A stretch of DNA of 56,277 nucleotides from Desulfuromonadales bacterium (GCA_024636295.1 JAGXHI010000064.1:1-56277); one strand, 5' to 3'. Positions 36,451-48,287 are shown, counted from the first letter of the stretch. Notes: generated by a model not told the origin, from the letters alone. Numbers and translations: made by a program.

Positions 36451-37433
36451 TCGAGATTGTCCCCGATGATGGTGTGCGAGTGCAGTCGGGCGGTCTCCGC
36501 CATTCGCTTCTCGAGGCGATCCTGGAACTCGAGAGCGCTATGGTATCCCATCTCCTTGAGAAGCTGATTTCGGGCGGCTACCTCCACAATGGTGGTGATA
36601 TTACGGCCGGGGCGAACGGGAATTTTCAGAAGGGGAATTTCCAGGCCGAGAATGGAGAAATGCTGATCTTCCAGGCCAAGCCGATCGTATTCCCTGTCAT
36701 CCCTCCATTCCACAAGTTCCATGGCGAGTTCGATCTTTTTGCGCTCGCGGATGGCGGCCACCCCGAAAAGATGCTTGATATTCAGGATGCCCAATCCCCG
36801 GATCTCCATATGGTAATGCAGAAGGTCGCTCCCCTCCCCAAAAAGGACCGCAGGCAGTTTTCGTCGAACCCTGACGACATCATCCGCCACCAGCCGATGC
36901 CCGCGGAGGATCAGGTCGAGGGCGCATTCGCTTTTTCCGATCCCGCTCTTGCCCAGCAACAGAATACCCACACCCAGCACATCCACCAGAACACCGTGCG
37001 CCGTTGTGGAAGGAAGCAGTCTTTCCTCCAGGAATTTGGTGACCAGGGAAATAAAGGTGGAACTCTGATGGTGTGTCCGCAGGAGGGGAATCCCGAATTT
37101 TTCCACTTTCGGGATGAGAAAATCGGGAGGATCCTGTCCCTTGGTAATGATAAAACAAGAAACATTGAGGGCGCAAAGTTCCCGGAGATTGGCTTCCGCT
37201 TTTTCCCGGGGGATATGATTGAGATAAGTCAGTTCCGTAGATCCGAGAACCTGAATGCGATCGGGATGAAGATTTGTGGTATAGCCGGCGAGAGCCAGGC
37301 CCGGCTTCTGGATACGGGGCACCTGAACGCGTCTTCCAAGGCCGGTTTCCCCCGCAAGAAGTTCAAGTCCCAGTCCCGCTTCCTTTTCCGCCAGAAGTTC
37401 CTGGATACTAAGTCCGATCGTCATGGGCAGCAT
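36447..37433 (-). CDS. hprK: HPr kinase/phosphorylase
   Basis: 328 residues. The Walker A is LLLGKSGIGKSECALDLI, and the HprK signature HYHMEIRGLGILNIKHLFG. The N-terminal domain includes GYTTNLHPDRIQVLG. The catalytic site His-Asp pattern DVLGVGILLLG and RLVADDVVRV fits the family. It phosphorylates or dephosphorylates HPr at Ser46, here the ptsH of the same run. The start ATG overlaps the ptsN stop (TGATG). Confidence 0.96.
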   Translation of the reverse strand: MLPMTIGLSIQELLAEKEAGLGLELLAGETGLGRRVQVPRIQKPGLALAGYTTNLHPDRIQVLGSTELTYLNHIPREKAEANLRELCALNVSCFIITKGQDPPDFLIPKVEKFGIPLLRTHHQSSTFISLVTKFLEERLLPSTTAHGVLVDVLGVGILLLGKSGIGKSECALDLILRGHRLVADDVVRVRRKLPAVLFGEGSDLLHYHMEIRGLGILNIKHLFGVAAIRERKKIELAMELVEWRDDREYDRLGLEDQHFSILGLEIPLLKIPVRPGRNITTIVEVAARNQLLKEMGYHSALEFQDRLEKRMAETARLHSHTIIGDNLE

Positions 37434-37891
37434 CAGAGCTTTTTCTCTTCTTCCTCAATAATACGATAGAGTTCCTCAGTTTCCGCTTCCATCAGCCGGC
37501 GTCGAACGGCAGGATTTTTGAGCAGCTTTGAAATACGGGCCAAGGTTTTCAGATGAACACCCACCGATTCCTCGGGGGCGATCAGTAGAAAAAAGAGGTA
37601 GGCCGGCTTCGAGTCCATGGAATCAAAATCGACTCCAGAACGACTGCGACCGAAGGAAAGAAGAAGCTTGTCCAACTTCTTTAATTTTCCATGAGGAATG
37701 GCAACTCCATCTCCGATGCCCGTACTCCCCAGCCTCTCCCTCTCCTGAAGGACCTTGATGATTTCCTCCCGAGTCAACCCGCTCTCCACTTTGAGAATTG
37801 CATCGGAGAGTTCGGCAAGGACTTCATTTTTATTCGATGCCTTCAGATCGCCGGCGATGGCGGCGGGGTTCAGCAGATCAGCAATTTTCAT
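37433..37891 (-). CDS. ptsN: nitrogen-PTS EIIA component PtsN
   Basis: 152 residues. Phosphorylated His67 lies in GIGDGVAIPHGKLKKLDKLL. Other features are LGSTGIG and FFLLIAPEESVGVHLKTLAR. PtsN controls potassium, nitrogen and stress responses by its phosphorylation state rather than carrying sugar. The conserved order rpoN-hpf-ptsN-rapZ is kept, with hprK inserted between ptsN and rapZ. There is no membrane or GAF part. Confidence 0.96.
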   Translation of the reverse strand: MKIADLLNPAAIAGDLKASNKNEVLAELSDAILKVESGLTREEIIKVLQERERLGSTGIGDGVAIPHGKLKKLDKLLLSFGRSRSGVDFDSMDSKPAYLFFLLIAPEESVGVHLKTLARISKLLKNPAVRRRLMEAETEELYRIIEEEEKKL

Positions 37892-37963
37892 ATCATCAAC
37901 AACAAATCCGGTTGGGAAGCGAAAGGGCCTCAGCCCGCCCGCTTCGTTTTTAGTTCAAATGTC

Positions 37964-38512
37964 TTATCTTTCCTTGGGTACGATCAACCCGTAATTCCCA
38001 TCCCTGCGGCGGTAGACCACATTGATCTCCTCAGTTCCGGCATCGGTGAAAACCAGAAATTCCTTATCAAGAAGATCCATCTGCATGACCGCTTCCTCCA
38101 CTGACATCGGCTTTACCGGGAAGCTCCGACTGCGGATGATAACTGGCTCGCCTCCACCTTCCTCGATACTCTCGGCGGCAAAAATGGTTTTTTCAATTTC
38201 CCTCTCACGACCGCTGGAAGGTTTGTGATCCTTGAGTTTCTCCTTATAACGCTTGAGCTGCCGCTCGATTTTATCAACCGCCGCATCGATCGCGGAATAC
38301 ATGTCGTTAGTCTCTTCCGATCCCTTGATGGTGATTCCCTTGGCAAGGATGTTTATTTCAGCGAGATGCCGGATTTTTTTCTCCACGGTCAGGGTCGCCT
38401 GTGCATCGATCGGTTCATCGATATACTTCTTGACCCGGGTGAGTTTCTCCTCAACGTAGGACTTGATCGGATCACTGGTCTCCATATGGCGAAAGGTTAC
38501 CGCGACTTGCAT
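37964..38512 (-). CDS. hpf: long-form ribosome hibernation promoting factor
   Basis: 182 residues. The N-terminal HPF/YfiA domain is VTFRHMETSDPIKSYVEEKL with DMYSAIDAAVDKIERQLKRY. The C-terminal ~55 residues (VIIRSRSFPVKPMSVEEAVM, FLVFTDAGTEEINVVYRRRD) form the dimerising long-HPF tail. Long HPF alone can produce inactive 100S ribosome dimers. It lies between rpoN and ptsN as in most proteobacteria. Confidence 0.95.
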   Translation of the reverse strand: MQVAVTFRHMETSDPIKSYVEEKLTRVKKYIDEPIDAQATLTVEKKIRHLAEINILAKGITIKGSEETNDMYSAIDAAVDKIERQLKRYKEKLKDHKPSSGREREIEKTIFAAESIEEGGGEPVIIRSRSFPVKPMSVEEAVMQMDLLDKEFLVFTDAGTEEINVVYRRRDGNYGLIVPKER

Positions 38513-38603
38513 TTGAAACCTCCTGCGGATAAATGCTGTGGGTTGAAGGGCATTCCGTTAATGAAATTATAACCTTTCACGGTCAAAGTACCACTGCTGA
38601 CCA

Positions 38604-40061
38604 TCAGAAGTATCGTTTTCGTTCCGTTGAGGATCCTATCCCCAGCATTTCGCGGTATTTGGTTACCGTGCGGCGGGCGATATTAATGCCGCTCAGCTTC
38701 AGGATCTCGACGATCTTCTGGTCGGAATACGGTTTGCGCGTGTTCTCGGTTGTCACGATCTCCCTGATGCTGTTTTTCACACTTTCCGAGGCGATCGAAT
38801 CACCCCCAGTAGTGTTTATACTGCTGTTGAAGAAATACTTCAACTCGAACAGTCCCTGAGGGGTCTGGACATATTTGTTGGTCGTCACCCGACTGATGGT
38901 GGACTCGTGCATTTCGATATCTTCCGCCACATCCCGAAGAACCAGCGGCTTGAGATAATTAATCCCCTTATCAAAAAATTCACGCTGAAATTTGAGAATG
39001 CTTTTGGTGACCTTATAGATGGTACGTTGCCGCTGGTGAATGCTTTTGATGAGCCAGAGAGCCCCTCTGAGTTTATCCTGGATGTATTCGCCGGCCTTTT
39101 CATCAAATTCGGCGCCGTTCACCAGCGCATTGCGGTAAAAGGAATTAATCCGAAGATTGGGAAGACCCTCGTCATTGAGCATCACAACATATTCTTCGCC
39201 CACCTTGTACACAAAAATATCAGGAGTAATGTACTGGATTTCCTCTGAACTGAAGGCTCTTCCGGGACGCGGATCCAGCTCGGTAACCAGCTTGGCTGCT
39301 TCAAGGACTTCCTCAAGGGAGACATTCAGAGCTTTCGCGATAGCCTGATATTTACGGTGTTCAAGCTCCGCCACAAAATCCCGGAGAATAAGCTCAAGAA
39401 GAGATCCTTCCATATCGAGTTGCCGAACTTGTTTCAGAAGGCATTCTTGAAGTGAACGGGAAGCCACACCGGCGGGATCAAATTCCTGGACGGATTTCAG
39501 TACATCTTCAACCCCTGCGGGATTCGAATCAGTGGCCGCAGCGATTTCTTCCAGCGAAGCTTTCAGATAACCATCTTCATCCAGATTTCCGATGATTTCA
39601 GCGGCGATCGCTTTCTCTCCGTTTTCAAGCCGGGAGAGGTTTAACTGCCACATCAGATGATCGACCAGATTACCCTTTTTAGTCAGGAGGTTTTCATAGG
39701 AGGGTCGGTCCTCATCCTCTTCATAGGTATCTGCAACGCTTCCTCCTGCGGTATATTCCTGCAGATAGGCGCGCCAGTCGATTTCGGCAACGTCTGCGCC
39801 ATCCCCCCCTACTTCCCGGACCTCATCTGAAGCACCCTGGTCCGGCCGGGGTTCTTCGATTTCCTCCCCGGGTTCAGGAATTTCCTGCGGTTCCTGATCC
39901 TCTCCCCCTTCCTCCAGTACAGGGTTTTCCTCCAGTTCCTGACGCACTACATCCATCAACTCCATCCTGGAAAGCTGCAGGAGCTTGATGGCCTGCTGGA
40001 GCTGAGGCGTCATTACCAGCTGTTGGCTCAATTTGAGTTGTTGGCGGATTTCTAAAGCCAT
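38604..40061 (-). CDS. rpoN: RNA polymerase sigma-54 factor
   Basis: 485 residues from the ATG at 40061, which has AGGGAG five bases upstream; an ATG at 40085 lacks one. Region I is the Gln/Leu-rich MALEIRQQLKLSQQLVMTPQ. Region II is acidic (ENPVLEEGGEDQEPQEIPEP). The C-terminal HTH contains DIEMHESTISRVTTNKYVQT, and the RpoN box is ARRTVTKYREML. It directs RNA polymerase to -24/-12 promoters with AAA+ activators. It lies 37 bases after lptB. Confidence 0.97.
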   Translation of the reverse strand: MALEIRQQLKLSQQLVMTPQLQQAIKLLQLSRMELMDVVRQELEENPVLEEGGEDQEPQEIPEPGEEIEEPRPDQGASDEVREVGGDGADVAEIDWRAYLQEYTAGGSVADTYEEDEDRPSYENLLTKKGNLVDHLMWQLNLSRLENGEKAIAAEIIGNLDEDGYLKASLEEIAAATDSNPAGVEDVLKSVQEFDPAGVASRSLQECLLKQVRQLDMEGSLLELILRDFVAELEHRKYQAIAKALNVSLEEVLEAAKLVTELDPRPGRAFSSEEIQYITPDIFVYKVGEEYVVMLNDEGLPNLRINSFYRNALVNGAEFDEKAGEYIQDKLRGALWLIKSIHQRQRTIYKVTKSILKFQREFFDKGINYLKPLVLRDVAEDIEMHESTISRVTTNKYVQTPQGLFELKYFFNSSINTTGGDSIASESVKNSIREIVTTENTRKPYSDQKIVEILKLSGINIARRTVTKYREMLGIGSSTERKRYF

Positions 40062-40098
40062 GGGACTCCCTGGGGCGAACCCCATTTAAATATCGAAT

Positions 40099-40827
40099 TT
40101 ACTCAAGCCTGAATTTCTCGCCCAGATAGATGGCCCGCGCCCGACTGCTGGCAGCAATCCGGGCGGGTTCGCCAAACTCCAGGACTTCTCCTTCATTGAG
40201 GATATAGGCTTTATCGCATACACCCAGCGTTTCACGAACATTGTGATCGGAAATGAGGACTCCGATTTTGCGATCCCGCAGTTGAAAGATAATCTGCTGA
40301 AGATCCATAACCGCGATGGGATCAATCCCTGCAAAAGGTTCGTCCAGCAGAATGAACGCCGGTTCGATGACAAGGGCGCGAGCAATCTCCGCCCGGCGAC
40401 GTTCTCCACCGGACAGGGCGTATCCCGGGGATCCAGCCACATGGGTCAATCGAAACTCCTCCAGCAGAAAATCTTTCCGATCCCGGCGTTCCGAAGCAGT
40501 AAGATTCTGCGTCTCGAGAATTGCCAGAAGATTTTCCTCGACATTCAATTTACGGAAAATTGAAGGTTCCTGCGGCAGATAAGCAATTCCGGCTCTGGCC
40601 CTTTGATACATGGGCAGATCGGTAAGATCCCTGTCGTCCAGGATAATCCGACCCTGGTCCGGCCTCACAAGACCGACCATCATATAGAAGGACGTCGTCT
40701 TTCCCGCTCCATTCGGCCCCAGCAACCCGATGACGCTCCCGGAATCGACCTCCAGGTCGACGCCGCGCACCACCTCTCGTCCGTTGTAGGATTTGCTGAG
40801 TCCAAGAGCCGAAAGGCGACGTGTCAC
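40099..40827 (-). CDS. lptB: LPS export ABC transporter ATPase LptB
   Basis: 242 residues. Walker [21 protein letters not shown], signature [17 protein letters not shown], Walker [17 protein letters not shown], and switch [20 protein letters not shown]. The [20 protein letters not shown] segment is LptB-specific. It powers extraction of LPS from the inner membrane with LptFG (not in the window) and LptC. The GTG start overlaps the lptA stop as GTGA, with AAGGAGGAG ahead. Confidence 0.97.
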   Translation of the reverse strand: MTRRLSALGLSKSYNGREVVRGVDLEVDSGSVIGLLGPNGAGKTTSFYMMVGLVRPDQGRIILDDRDLTDLPMYQRARAGIAYLPQEPSIFRKLNVEENLLAILETQNLTASERRDRKDFLLEEFRLTHVAGSPGYALSGGERRRAEIARALVIEPAFILLDEPFAGIDPIAVMDLQQIIFQLRDRKIGVLISDHNVRETLGVCDKAYILNEGEVLEFGEPARIAASSRARAIYLGEKFRLE

Positions 40828-41327
40828 CGCTCCTCCTTATCGGGTTGGAAAACAGCCTTCACCCGCGACTCGCGGCCGCCCTTGACGAAGCTTCGATTTT
40901 CATCAATAAGAACCGTGATTTCCTCGCCTTCCACAAAATTATTCCCCTCACTGATCCTGGGAGAGCCGGTCAGGACGATTTTCCCTTCCTCGCGGTAAAA
41001 GATCGCCTGCTCGCCTGTCGCTACCCGTTCTTCCTGCAGAATCCGAACCTTTCCTGTGGCCACCGTCCGGTCGATCCGTTTTCCGTCCTGTCCATAATGG
41101 AGGGTCATCTTTTCCGAGTGGATGACCAAGTCTCCCCTGCGGGCCACCACGTTACCGGAAAAAACGACTTGCCGCAATGAGTCATCCGTTTCCAGGCGAT
41201 CCGCGGAAATCCGGATGGCTTCCCCGGAGTCCTTCCCGGCGGGGTTCGCCGCTTCGGGAGTCGGAGCACTCCAGACCGGGCCGGAGAGGCAGAGAAAAAA
41301 AAGGAGAAGTCGTGCGATCCGTCCCAT
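40824..41327 (-). CDS. lptA: LPS transport periplasmic protein LptA (OstA)
   Basis: 167 residues. The signal peptide [20 protein letters not shown] leads to an OstA/LptA domain: [20 protein letters not shown], then [20 protein letters not shown] and [20 protein letters not shown]. LptA forms a periplasmic bridge for LPS between LptC and LptD. It overlaps lptB and lptC by 4 and 1 bases. Confidence 0.93.
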   Translation of the reverse strand: MGRIARLLLFFLCLSGPVWSAPTPEAANPAGKDSGEAIRISADRLETDDSLRQVVFSGNVVARRGDLVIHSEKMTLHYGQDGKRIDRTVATGKVRILQEERVATGEQAIFYREEGKIVLTGSPRISEGNNFVEGEEITVLIDENRSFVKGGRESRVKAVFQPDKEER

Positions 41328-41899
41328 TATCGCACCTTCTCCGGGTCGATCAGGGTTTCCACCCGGGAAAGAACCGTCAACTTCCGCTCATCGATTTCCA
41401 GATTCATCCCACGTCCGTAAATATTCATGTTCTGGTAAAGGATTCGAACTGGTTCCTCGGTCCGGATCAGACGCCGCTCTGGATCGATGCTGACCTGATC
41501 GGCATAGAAGGAGAAGTTTGACCCGTTTTCGGCCGCCACGTCCCCCTTCAGAAGAATCACCCTGGGGTCCTGCTGCATCTCCCCGCTGCGAGCGGTCAAT
41601 GTAACCTCTCCCAACTCCGGCACGTCATAAAAGACCATTCGGATGTTTTCGATTCTGGTAACCCCCTCTCCTAGATCATGGGAGGCCGATTCAGCTTTGA
41701 GAGACCATCGGGGGACGCCGTCCCGAGTCTCCGTGTAATTGATGGACTCGAGAGCCAGATCCGATTCGGAAATTGCCGATTCCCCATCTTCATCAGGACC
41801 GTTCCCCTCGCTTTTGAAAAGCACCGCCACAAGAAGACCCGCCGCGAGAATAAGAATCGCCAACCCAAGAAAGGTGCGAAAATGTTTCTGTTTTTGCAT
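41327..41899 (-). CDS. lptC: LPS export protein LptC
   Basis: 190 residues. A single N-terminal membrane helix (TFLGLAILILAAGLLVAVLF) anchors a periplasmic beta-jellyroll: SINYTETRDGVPRWSLKAES, IENIRMVFYDVPELGEVTLT and ILLKGDVAAENGSNFSFYAD. It links the LptB2FG extractor to LptA. The stop shares a base with the lptA start (TAATG). 77 bases separate it from kdsC. Confidence 0.92.
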   Translation of the reverse strand: MQKQKHFRTFLGLAILILAAGLLVAVLFKSEGNGPDEDGESAISESDLALESINYTETRDGVPRWSLKAESASHDLGEGVTRIENIRMVFYDVPELGEVTLTARSGEMQQDPRVILLKGDVAAENGSNFSFYADQVSIDPERRLIRTEEPVRILYQNMNIYGRGMNLEIDERKLTVLSRVETLIDPEKVR

Positions 41900-41976
41900 A
41901 AATCGCCTTCAGTATAACACTCTGGAAATGATGTGTAAAGACGATTTCACTCCACTTGGCATGAGTTTTGAATAAC

Positions 41977-42501
41977 CTACGCTTCATCCCCAAAATATCG
42001 CCCGGTCACTTCATCCCAGAGTCCGGTCGCCTTCAGAAATAAATCACATACCTCGCGCACGGCGCCCCTGCCGGCGGAGGTTGTAGTAACGTAGTGGACA
42101 TAGGGCTTTATATCCTCCACGGCGGTTGGCACTGTAGCGGCGAAACCGACCCGCTGCAGAATGGGCAGGTCCACAAGGTCATCGCCCATATAGGCGACTT
42201 CACCATCCGAGAGCTCAAAGGTCCGGAGTATTTCCTGATAGGGAACAATCTTTTCCTTCGCCCCCTGATAAAGGAGGTCGATCCCCAGTTCCTCTGCCCG
42301 GATTCGGGTGACGGGAGACTGCCGACCGGTGATGATCCCCACCTGAATCCCGGCTCGTTGAATCAGTTTGAGGCCATGTCCGTCTTTGACGTCAAAAGCC
42401 TTTGTTTCGATTCCGTTGCTGTCGAAGATAATCCGGCCGTCGGTCAGAATTCCGTCGACATCCAGGAGGAGAAGTTTGATTTTTTTCAGCCGTTCCTCCA
42501 T
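41977..42501 (-). CDS. kdsC: Kdo-8-phosphate phosphatase
   Basis: 174 residues of the HAD superfamily. The nucleophile motif is LLLDVDGILTDGRI (D14, D16). Then VKDGHGLKLIQRAGIQVGII with TGRQS, and the metal site VAYMGDDLVDLPIL. It removes phosphate from Kdo-8-P made by KdsA. It has no cap domain, as expected for a tetrameric KdsC. The start overlaps the kdsD stop (TGATG). Confidence 0.95.
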   Translation of the reverse strand: MEERLKKIKLLLLDVDGILTDGRIIFDSNGIETKAFDVKDGHGLKLIQRAGIQVGIITGRQSPVTRIRAEELGIDLLYQGAKEKIVPYQEILRTFELSDGEVAYMGDDLVDLPILQRVGFAATVPTAVEDIKPYVHYVTTTSAGRGAVREVCDLFLKATGLWDEVTGRYFGDEA

Positions 42502-43463
42502 CAGACAACTCCCGCCTTTAACAGGTCGTGAAGATGAACGATCCCTATGGGGGCGGAATCATCCTCCTTCTCGAAAACAAACAGGGAGGTGATGGCATGT
42601 TCTTCCATCCTCTGAAGGGCCTTGGCCGCAAGATTGCTCCGCAGGATGCGCTTGGGATGATGGGTCATCACCTCATTGATCGGCCGGTTGAGAACCTCGA
42701 AATCCTTTTCGATAGTGCGCCTCAGGTCGCCGTCGGTGAAGACGCCGACCAGCGTTCCCTGCGAATCGGCAATCCCGGTGATACCGAGCTTCTTGTTCGT
42801 GATCTCGAAGAGCGCCTCCTTCAACGGAGTCCCAAGAGGAACCATCGGTATGTCCTCCCCCGAGTGCATGAGATCCTCTACCCTCAGCAGCAGACGCTTC
42901 CCCAAGGAACCGCCCGGGTGGTAAAGGGCAAAATCCTCCTCCTTGAAACCTCTCTCAACCAGAAGGGCCACCGCCAGGGCATCTCCCATGGCCAGAGTCG
43001 CCGTTGTGCTGGCCGTGGGCGCCAGTCCCAGGGGGCAAGCCTCCTCCCGTACGGAGATATCGAGAAAAATGTCTCCGGCCCGGGCGAGCGTACTCTTGGG
43101 ATTTCCGCTCATGGCAACCAGGGGAAGTCCCATTCGTTTGATGAGAGGAAGGATTTTCAGGATCTCTTCGGTTTCACCCGAATTGGAAACCGCAATCACC
43201 ACATCTCCCTTCATCAGCATCCCGAGATCTCCGTGCATTCCTTCGGCGGGATGAAGAAAGAGGGCCGGCGTGCCGGTAGAGGTGAAGGTCGCGGCGATTT
43301 TCTGACAGATCAGGCCCGACTTGCCCATGCCGGTAATGACAACTCGACCTTTGCAGGCCAGGATCATGTCCGCAACACGGCAGAACCGCTCATCAATGCG
43401 ATCCAGCAGAGCCAGAATCGCATCGGCCTCAATTCTGAGGACTTTTTTTGCCGTTTCAATCAT
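42501..43463 (-). CDS. kdsD: arabinose-5-phosphate isomerase
   Basis: 320 residues. The SIS domain includes VVITGMGKSGLICQKIAATF, FLHPAEGMHGDLGML and VIAVSNSGETEEIL. Two CBS domains follow from ~205 (DIPMVPLGTPLKEALFEITN, PINEVMTHHPKRILRSNLAA). It converts ribulose-5-phosphate to arabinose-5-phosphate for Kdo. It lies 30 bases after kdsA. Confidence 0.96.
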   Translation of the reverse strand: MIETAKKVLRIEADAILALLDRIDERFCRVADMILACKGRVVITGMGKSGLICQKIAATFTSTGTPALFLHPAEGMHGDLGMLMKGDVVIAVSNSGETEEILKILPLIKRMGLPLVAMSGNPKSTLARAGDIFLDISVREEACPLGLAPTASTTATLAMGDALAVALLVERGFKEEDFALYHPGGSLGKRLLLRVEDLMHSGEDIPMVPLGTPLKEALFEITNKKLGITGIADSQGTLVGVFTDGDLRRTIEKDFEVLNRPINEVMTHHPKRILRSNLAAKALQRMEEHAITSLFVFEKEDDSAPIGIVHLHDLLKAGVV

Positions 43464-43493
43464 AGGAAAACACCAGGAGTTATCGGAAAAAAC

Positions 43494-44330
43494 TCAAGAG
43501 CCGGGGGAGGCGCCCTTCGCCAGGGCGTCGATAGCAAGGATGGTTTCCAGCATCCCCTTCAGATCCTTCAGATACAGGGAATTGGGGCCGTCGCAGAGGG
43601 CATTCCCGGGGTCCTCGTGAACCTCCCAGAACAATCCGTCTATCCCGACAGCGGCCGCCGCGCGGGAGAGGGGTTCCACGAACTGGCGCTGCCCGCCCGA
43701 GGAGGTGCCGCTCCCGCCGGGGAGTTGCACGGAATGAGTGGCATCAAAGATGACCGGATACCCCATCTGCCTCATGACCACCAGGGATCGCATATCGACA
43801 ACCAGGTTATTGTATCCGAAAGAAGCACCACGCTCGGTAAGGAGAATCTGTCGGTTCCCCGCTTCCTCAATTTTACCTACAGCGTTTTTCATATCCCAGG
43901 GAGCGAGAAACTGTCCCTTTTTCACATTGACGACCTTTCCTGTCGCTGCGGCTGCTATCAGCAGGTCGGTCTGCCGGGAAAGAAAGGCCGGGATTTGAAG
44001 AATATCCAGAACTTCAGCGGCAGGCTCCACCTGGGAAATATCGTGGATATCGGAGAGAACCGGGAGGGAGGTCTCCGACTTTATCCGGGAAAGGATTCGA
44101 AGCCCTTCTTCGAGACCCGGTCCCCTGAAGGAGCGGATCGATGTCCGGTTGGCCTTGTCGAAAGAAGCCTTGAATACCAGTCCGATTCCCAGGTCGGCTG
44201 CAAGGTCCTTGAGGAAGGAGGCGATATGCAGTGTGAGCTCTTCCTCCTCGATAACACAGGGCCCAGCGATCAGCACCAGAGGCCGTCCGCCTCCGAAAAT
44301 GCTGCCGTCGACTTTCACTTCGCAGGTCAT
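43494..44330 (-). CDS. kdsA: Kdo-8-phosphate synthase
   Basis: 278 residues. Family segments: [80 protein letters not shown] and [20 protein letters not shown]. It condenses PEP with arabinose-5-phosphate. An N rather than C is in the position that distinguishes metal-independent enzymes ([11 protein letters not shown]), which I cannot assign with confidence. The start directly abuts the pyrG stop. Confidence 0.96.
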   Translation of the reverse strand: MTCEVKVDGSIFGGGRPLVLIAGPCVIEEEELTLHIASFLKDLAADLGIGLVFKASFDKANRTSIRSFRGPGLEEGLRILSRIKSETSLPVLSDIHDISQVEPAAEVLDILQIPAFLSRQTDLLIAAAATGKVVNVKKGQFLAPWDMKNAVGKIEEAGNRQILLTERGASFGYNNLVVDMRSLVVMRQMGYPVIFDATHSVQLPGGSGTSSGGQRQFVEPLSRAAAAVGIDGLFWEVHEDPGNALCDGPNSLYLKDLKGMLETILAIDALAKGASPGS

Positions 44331-46031
<1,701 letters not shown>

Positions 46032-46787
46032 CTATCCTCCGGAGGCCGCCAGAATACGTCTTGCCCTCTCCAGGTCCTCAGGGGTGTCCACTCCCTGGGA
46101 CAGCAGGGAAGTCTCAACGACCCGGATTCGAAATCCGTGCTCCAGAGCGCGAAGTTGTTCGAGTTTTTCGAGATCTTCCAGGGGAGTCGGTTCCAGCCGG
46201 GGATAACGAAGCAGAAATTCCCGACGATAAACGTAAAGACCGACATGCTTAAAAGCCCGGCGGAAGGCCGATTTTTTATCCTTCTCGGAAATTTCGTCTC
46301 GCTGATGGGGAATCGGCGACCTGGAGAAGTAAAGAGCGAATCCAAGGCGGTCGACAACGACCTTGACCACATTGGGATTCATCAGCTCCTCAGTCGAGCC
46401 GACGGGCGTCATGAGGGTTCCCATGGGAATGCCGGTATCCTCCGCCAGGGGGGCGACCGCCTCTTCGATCATCGCCGGCTCGATCAGCGGTTCATCTCCC
46501 TGAACATTGACCACCAAATCCGTATCCAGGCACGATGCAACTTCGGCCAGACGATCGGTCCCGGTGGCATGATCAGGGCGGGTCATCTGCGCCTCTCCGC
46601 CAAAATTCAGAACGGCCTTGAAAATTCGCTCATCGTCGGTGGCGACGATCACCCGGTCGAGAACTCCCGCACGACAGGTTCTCTCGTATACCCACTGGAT
46701 CATCGGCTTGCCGAGAAGATCGGCGAGGGGCTTGCCTGGAAACCGGGTGGAGGCGAAACGAGCTGGAATTACAGCGGTAATATGCAT
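46032..46787 (-). CDS. kdsB: CMP-Kdo synthetase
   Basis: 251 residues from the ATG at 46787. Nucleotidyltransferase motifs: [73 protein letters not shown] and the C-terminal [14 protein letters not shown]. It transfers CMP from CTP to Kdo. It is the first gene of the long LPS-sigma-54-PTS run. The ribosome site is weak. 99 bases separate it from pyrG. Confidence 0.96.
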   Translation of the reverse strand: MHITAVIPARFASTRFPGKPLADLLGKPMIQWVYERTCRAGVLDRVIVATDDERIFKAVLNFGGEAQMTRPDHATGTDRLAEVASCLDTDLVVNVQGDEPLIEPAMIEEAVAPLAEDTGIPMGTLMTPVGSTEELMNPNVVKVVVDRLGFALYFSRSPIPHQRDEISEKDKKSAFRRAFKHVGLYVYRREFLLRYPRLEPTPLEDLEKLEQLRALEHGFRIRVVETSLLSQGVDTPEDLERARRILAASGG

Positions 46788-46823
46788 GGACAGAGGCCCT
46801 TTCCGACAACTTGACGTCAGTAG

Positions 46824-46850
46824 AGTATAGAAATCGGGAGGGGGTGTCAA
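46824..46850 (-). promoter_or_regulatory. possible sigma-70 promoter of kdsB run
   Basis: On the minus strand, TTGACA (46850-46845) is followed after 15 bases by TATACT (46829-46824). Both hexamers are good but the spacer is short (16 if CTTGAC is used). Transcription would begin about 30 bases before the kdsB ATG. Confidence 0.45.
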
Positions 46851-47042
46851 GAATCGGCCGCATGAAGCGCCAGCCCCCAGAGCACATGCTCCGGAGTCGG
46901 CTCACTGCCAGGACCTGAAGATGTCGGTATCGTGCTTATCGTTTCGAAAAGAGGAACTTGGTTAAGGAGTGATCCAGAAGGATGTTTTTGGAAACCGCGG
47001 CGGTTTTCCTTCCCTGGGCAATACTGGAGGGGGATGTGCGAG

Positions 47043-47318
47043 TCAGCGCCGCTGTGTTCCGCAGGCGGGACAGAATATCCAATTTTTCTCCTGCAAGACA
47101 CCGCATCGGCATCGTAAATCGTTCCTATGTCCTCGAATTTTCAGAATGAAAAGGATGGAGGCCATAAAAAAAACACAGCTCATCAGAATCATTCCAAAAG
47201 GGCCGAGCGAGAGAAAGTTCTGCATTGAGCAGCGCCCGCAGCAGTATGCCCAATAGTTGTAGCCGATGACCCCGAGGAGCGATGCGCCTCCGATAGTGAA
47301 AAACCAGCTCCATTTCAT
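47043..47318 (-). CDS. two-helix membrane protein with C-terminal zinc ribbon
   Basis: 91 residues from the ATG at 47318, which overlaps the upstream zinc-ribbon gene (ATGA). Two hydrophobic helices (WFFTIGGASLLGVIGYNYWA; GMILMSCVFFMASILFILKI) frame a short loop with CCGRC. The C-terminal tail has CRC, then CPACGTQRR: a half zinc ribbon. No family is recognised. It is the last gene of the six-gene metal/ABC unit and probably an accessory membrane protein. The paired cysteines suggest a metal or thiol role (inference). Confidence 0.7.
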   Translation of the reverse strand: MKWSWFFTIGGASLLGVIGYNYWAYCCGRCSMQNFLSLGPFGMILMSCVFFMASILFILKIRGHRNDLRCRCGVLQEKNWIFCPACGTQRR

Positions 47319-47575
47319 GCATTCGCCCTCTTCTGTCGAATGCCGCACCAGGGGCAGTTTGCAAAATAAGCCGCTATTCGACCGTTGCATCCGCTGCACC
47401 GCACCTCCAGCATGGCGCCGCATTGTGGGCAGACCAGCCAGTCCGCCTCAACCGAGGCGGCGCAGGTCGGGCAGTTTCCTCCTTCCCGGGCGGAAGAATC
47501 CTGCCCTTTACGCTCCAGTTCTGCGATGATGAGACGGCCCAGAAGGGCCAGAAGGAGAATGAAAATCAGAACCAC
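47315..47575 (-). CDS. small double zinc-ribbon protein with N-terminal membrane helix
   Basis: 86 residues from a GTG at 47575 with GAGGAG six bases upstream; a longer TTG start at 47629 would overlap the ATPase gene. After one hydrophobic helix (VLIFILLLALLGRLIIAELE) come four CxxC-type pairs: CPTC, CPQCG, CSGC and CPWCG, a double zinc ribbon (DZANK-like). It could bind zinc structurally or form an adaptor for the ABC transporter next to it. Function not known. It lies 10 bases after the ATPase and overlaps the next gene by 4. Confidence 0.72.
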   Translation of the reverse strand: MVLIFILLLALLGRLIIAELERKGQDSSAREGGNCPTCAASVEADWLVCPQCGAMLEVRCSGCNGRIAAYFANCPWCGIRQKRANA

Positions 47576-47585
47576 TTCTTGCTCC

Positions 47586-48287
47586 TCAACACCCCACGGC
47601 CAAGGAAGGCGGCTGGGAGAGTTTTTCAACGCGTCCGTCGCGCAGGGTGACGATCCGGTGAAAATGGGATCGGTTTTCCGGATTGTGCGTTACCATGACA
47701 ATGCTCAGCCCTTCGGAATTGAGTTCCCGGAAAAGTTCCATGATCTCCTCCGCTGTGGCCGTATCCAGGCTGCCCGTCGGTTCATCGGCAAGAATCAGAG
47801 GCGGCTCGTTCACCAGAGCCCGGGCAATGGCCACGCGCTCCTGCTCTCCACCGGACAGCTGGTCGGGAAGATGGTCGGCACGCCCTGAAAGGCCTACCCG
47901 GGCCAGAACCACGCGAGCCTTCTCTCGTTTCTGCGCGGTCGGGATTTTCTGGACGGCCAGGGGAAGCATCACGTTCTCCAGTGCGGTTAGGTATGACACG
48001 AGATTAAAGGACTGGAAGACGAAACCAAGATACTCTCTCCGAAAATCCGCCAGACGATCTCCGCCGAGCCCGTACAGGTCGATTCCGTCCACGCTCACCT
48101 TTCCGGCCGTGGGATGGCAGAGCCCCCCCAGAATGGAAAGCAGGGTGCTTTTGCCGGAGCCAGAGGGTCCCATGACCCCGAGAAATGCGCCCTCCTCGAC
48201 GGAAAGGTCGATTCCCCGGAGAGCCTCCACCGGTTCCGCGCCACGACGATATGATTTCATCAATCCTTGAATTTCAATGAACGCCAT
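47586..48287 (-). CDS. MacB/LolD-type ABC transporter ATPase
   Basis: 233 residues from the ATG at 48287 with GAGG eight bases upstream. Walker [20 protein letters not shown]-loop [20 protein letters not shown], signature [19 protein letters not shown], Walker [21 protein letters not shown], and H-loop MVTHNPE. It is of the type that drives mechanotransmission by FtsX-like permeases (MacB, LolD, FtsE) rather than a classic transport channel. It pairs with the permease gene 58 bases upstream. The DUF2318 gene in the same unit points to metal handling. Confidence 0.93.
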   Translation of the reverse strand: MAFIEIQGLMKSYRRGAEPVEALRGIDLSVEEGAFLGVMGPSGSGKSTLLSILGGLCHPTAGKVSVDGIDLYGLGGDRLADFRREYLGFVFQSFNLVSYLTALENVMLPLAVQKIPTAQKREKARVVLARVGLSGRADHLPDQLSGGEQERVAIARALVNEPPLILADEPTGSLDTATAEEIMELFRELNSEGLSIVMVTHNPENRSHFHRIVTLRDGRVEKLSQPPSLAVGC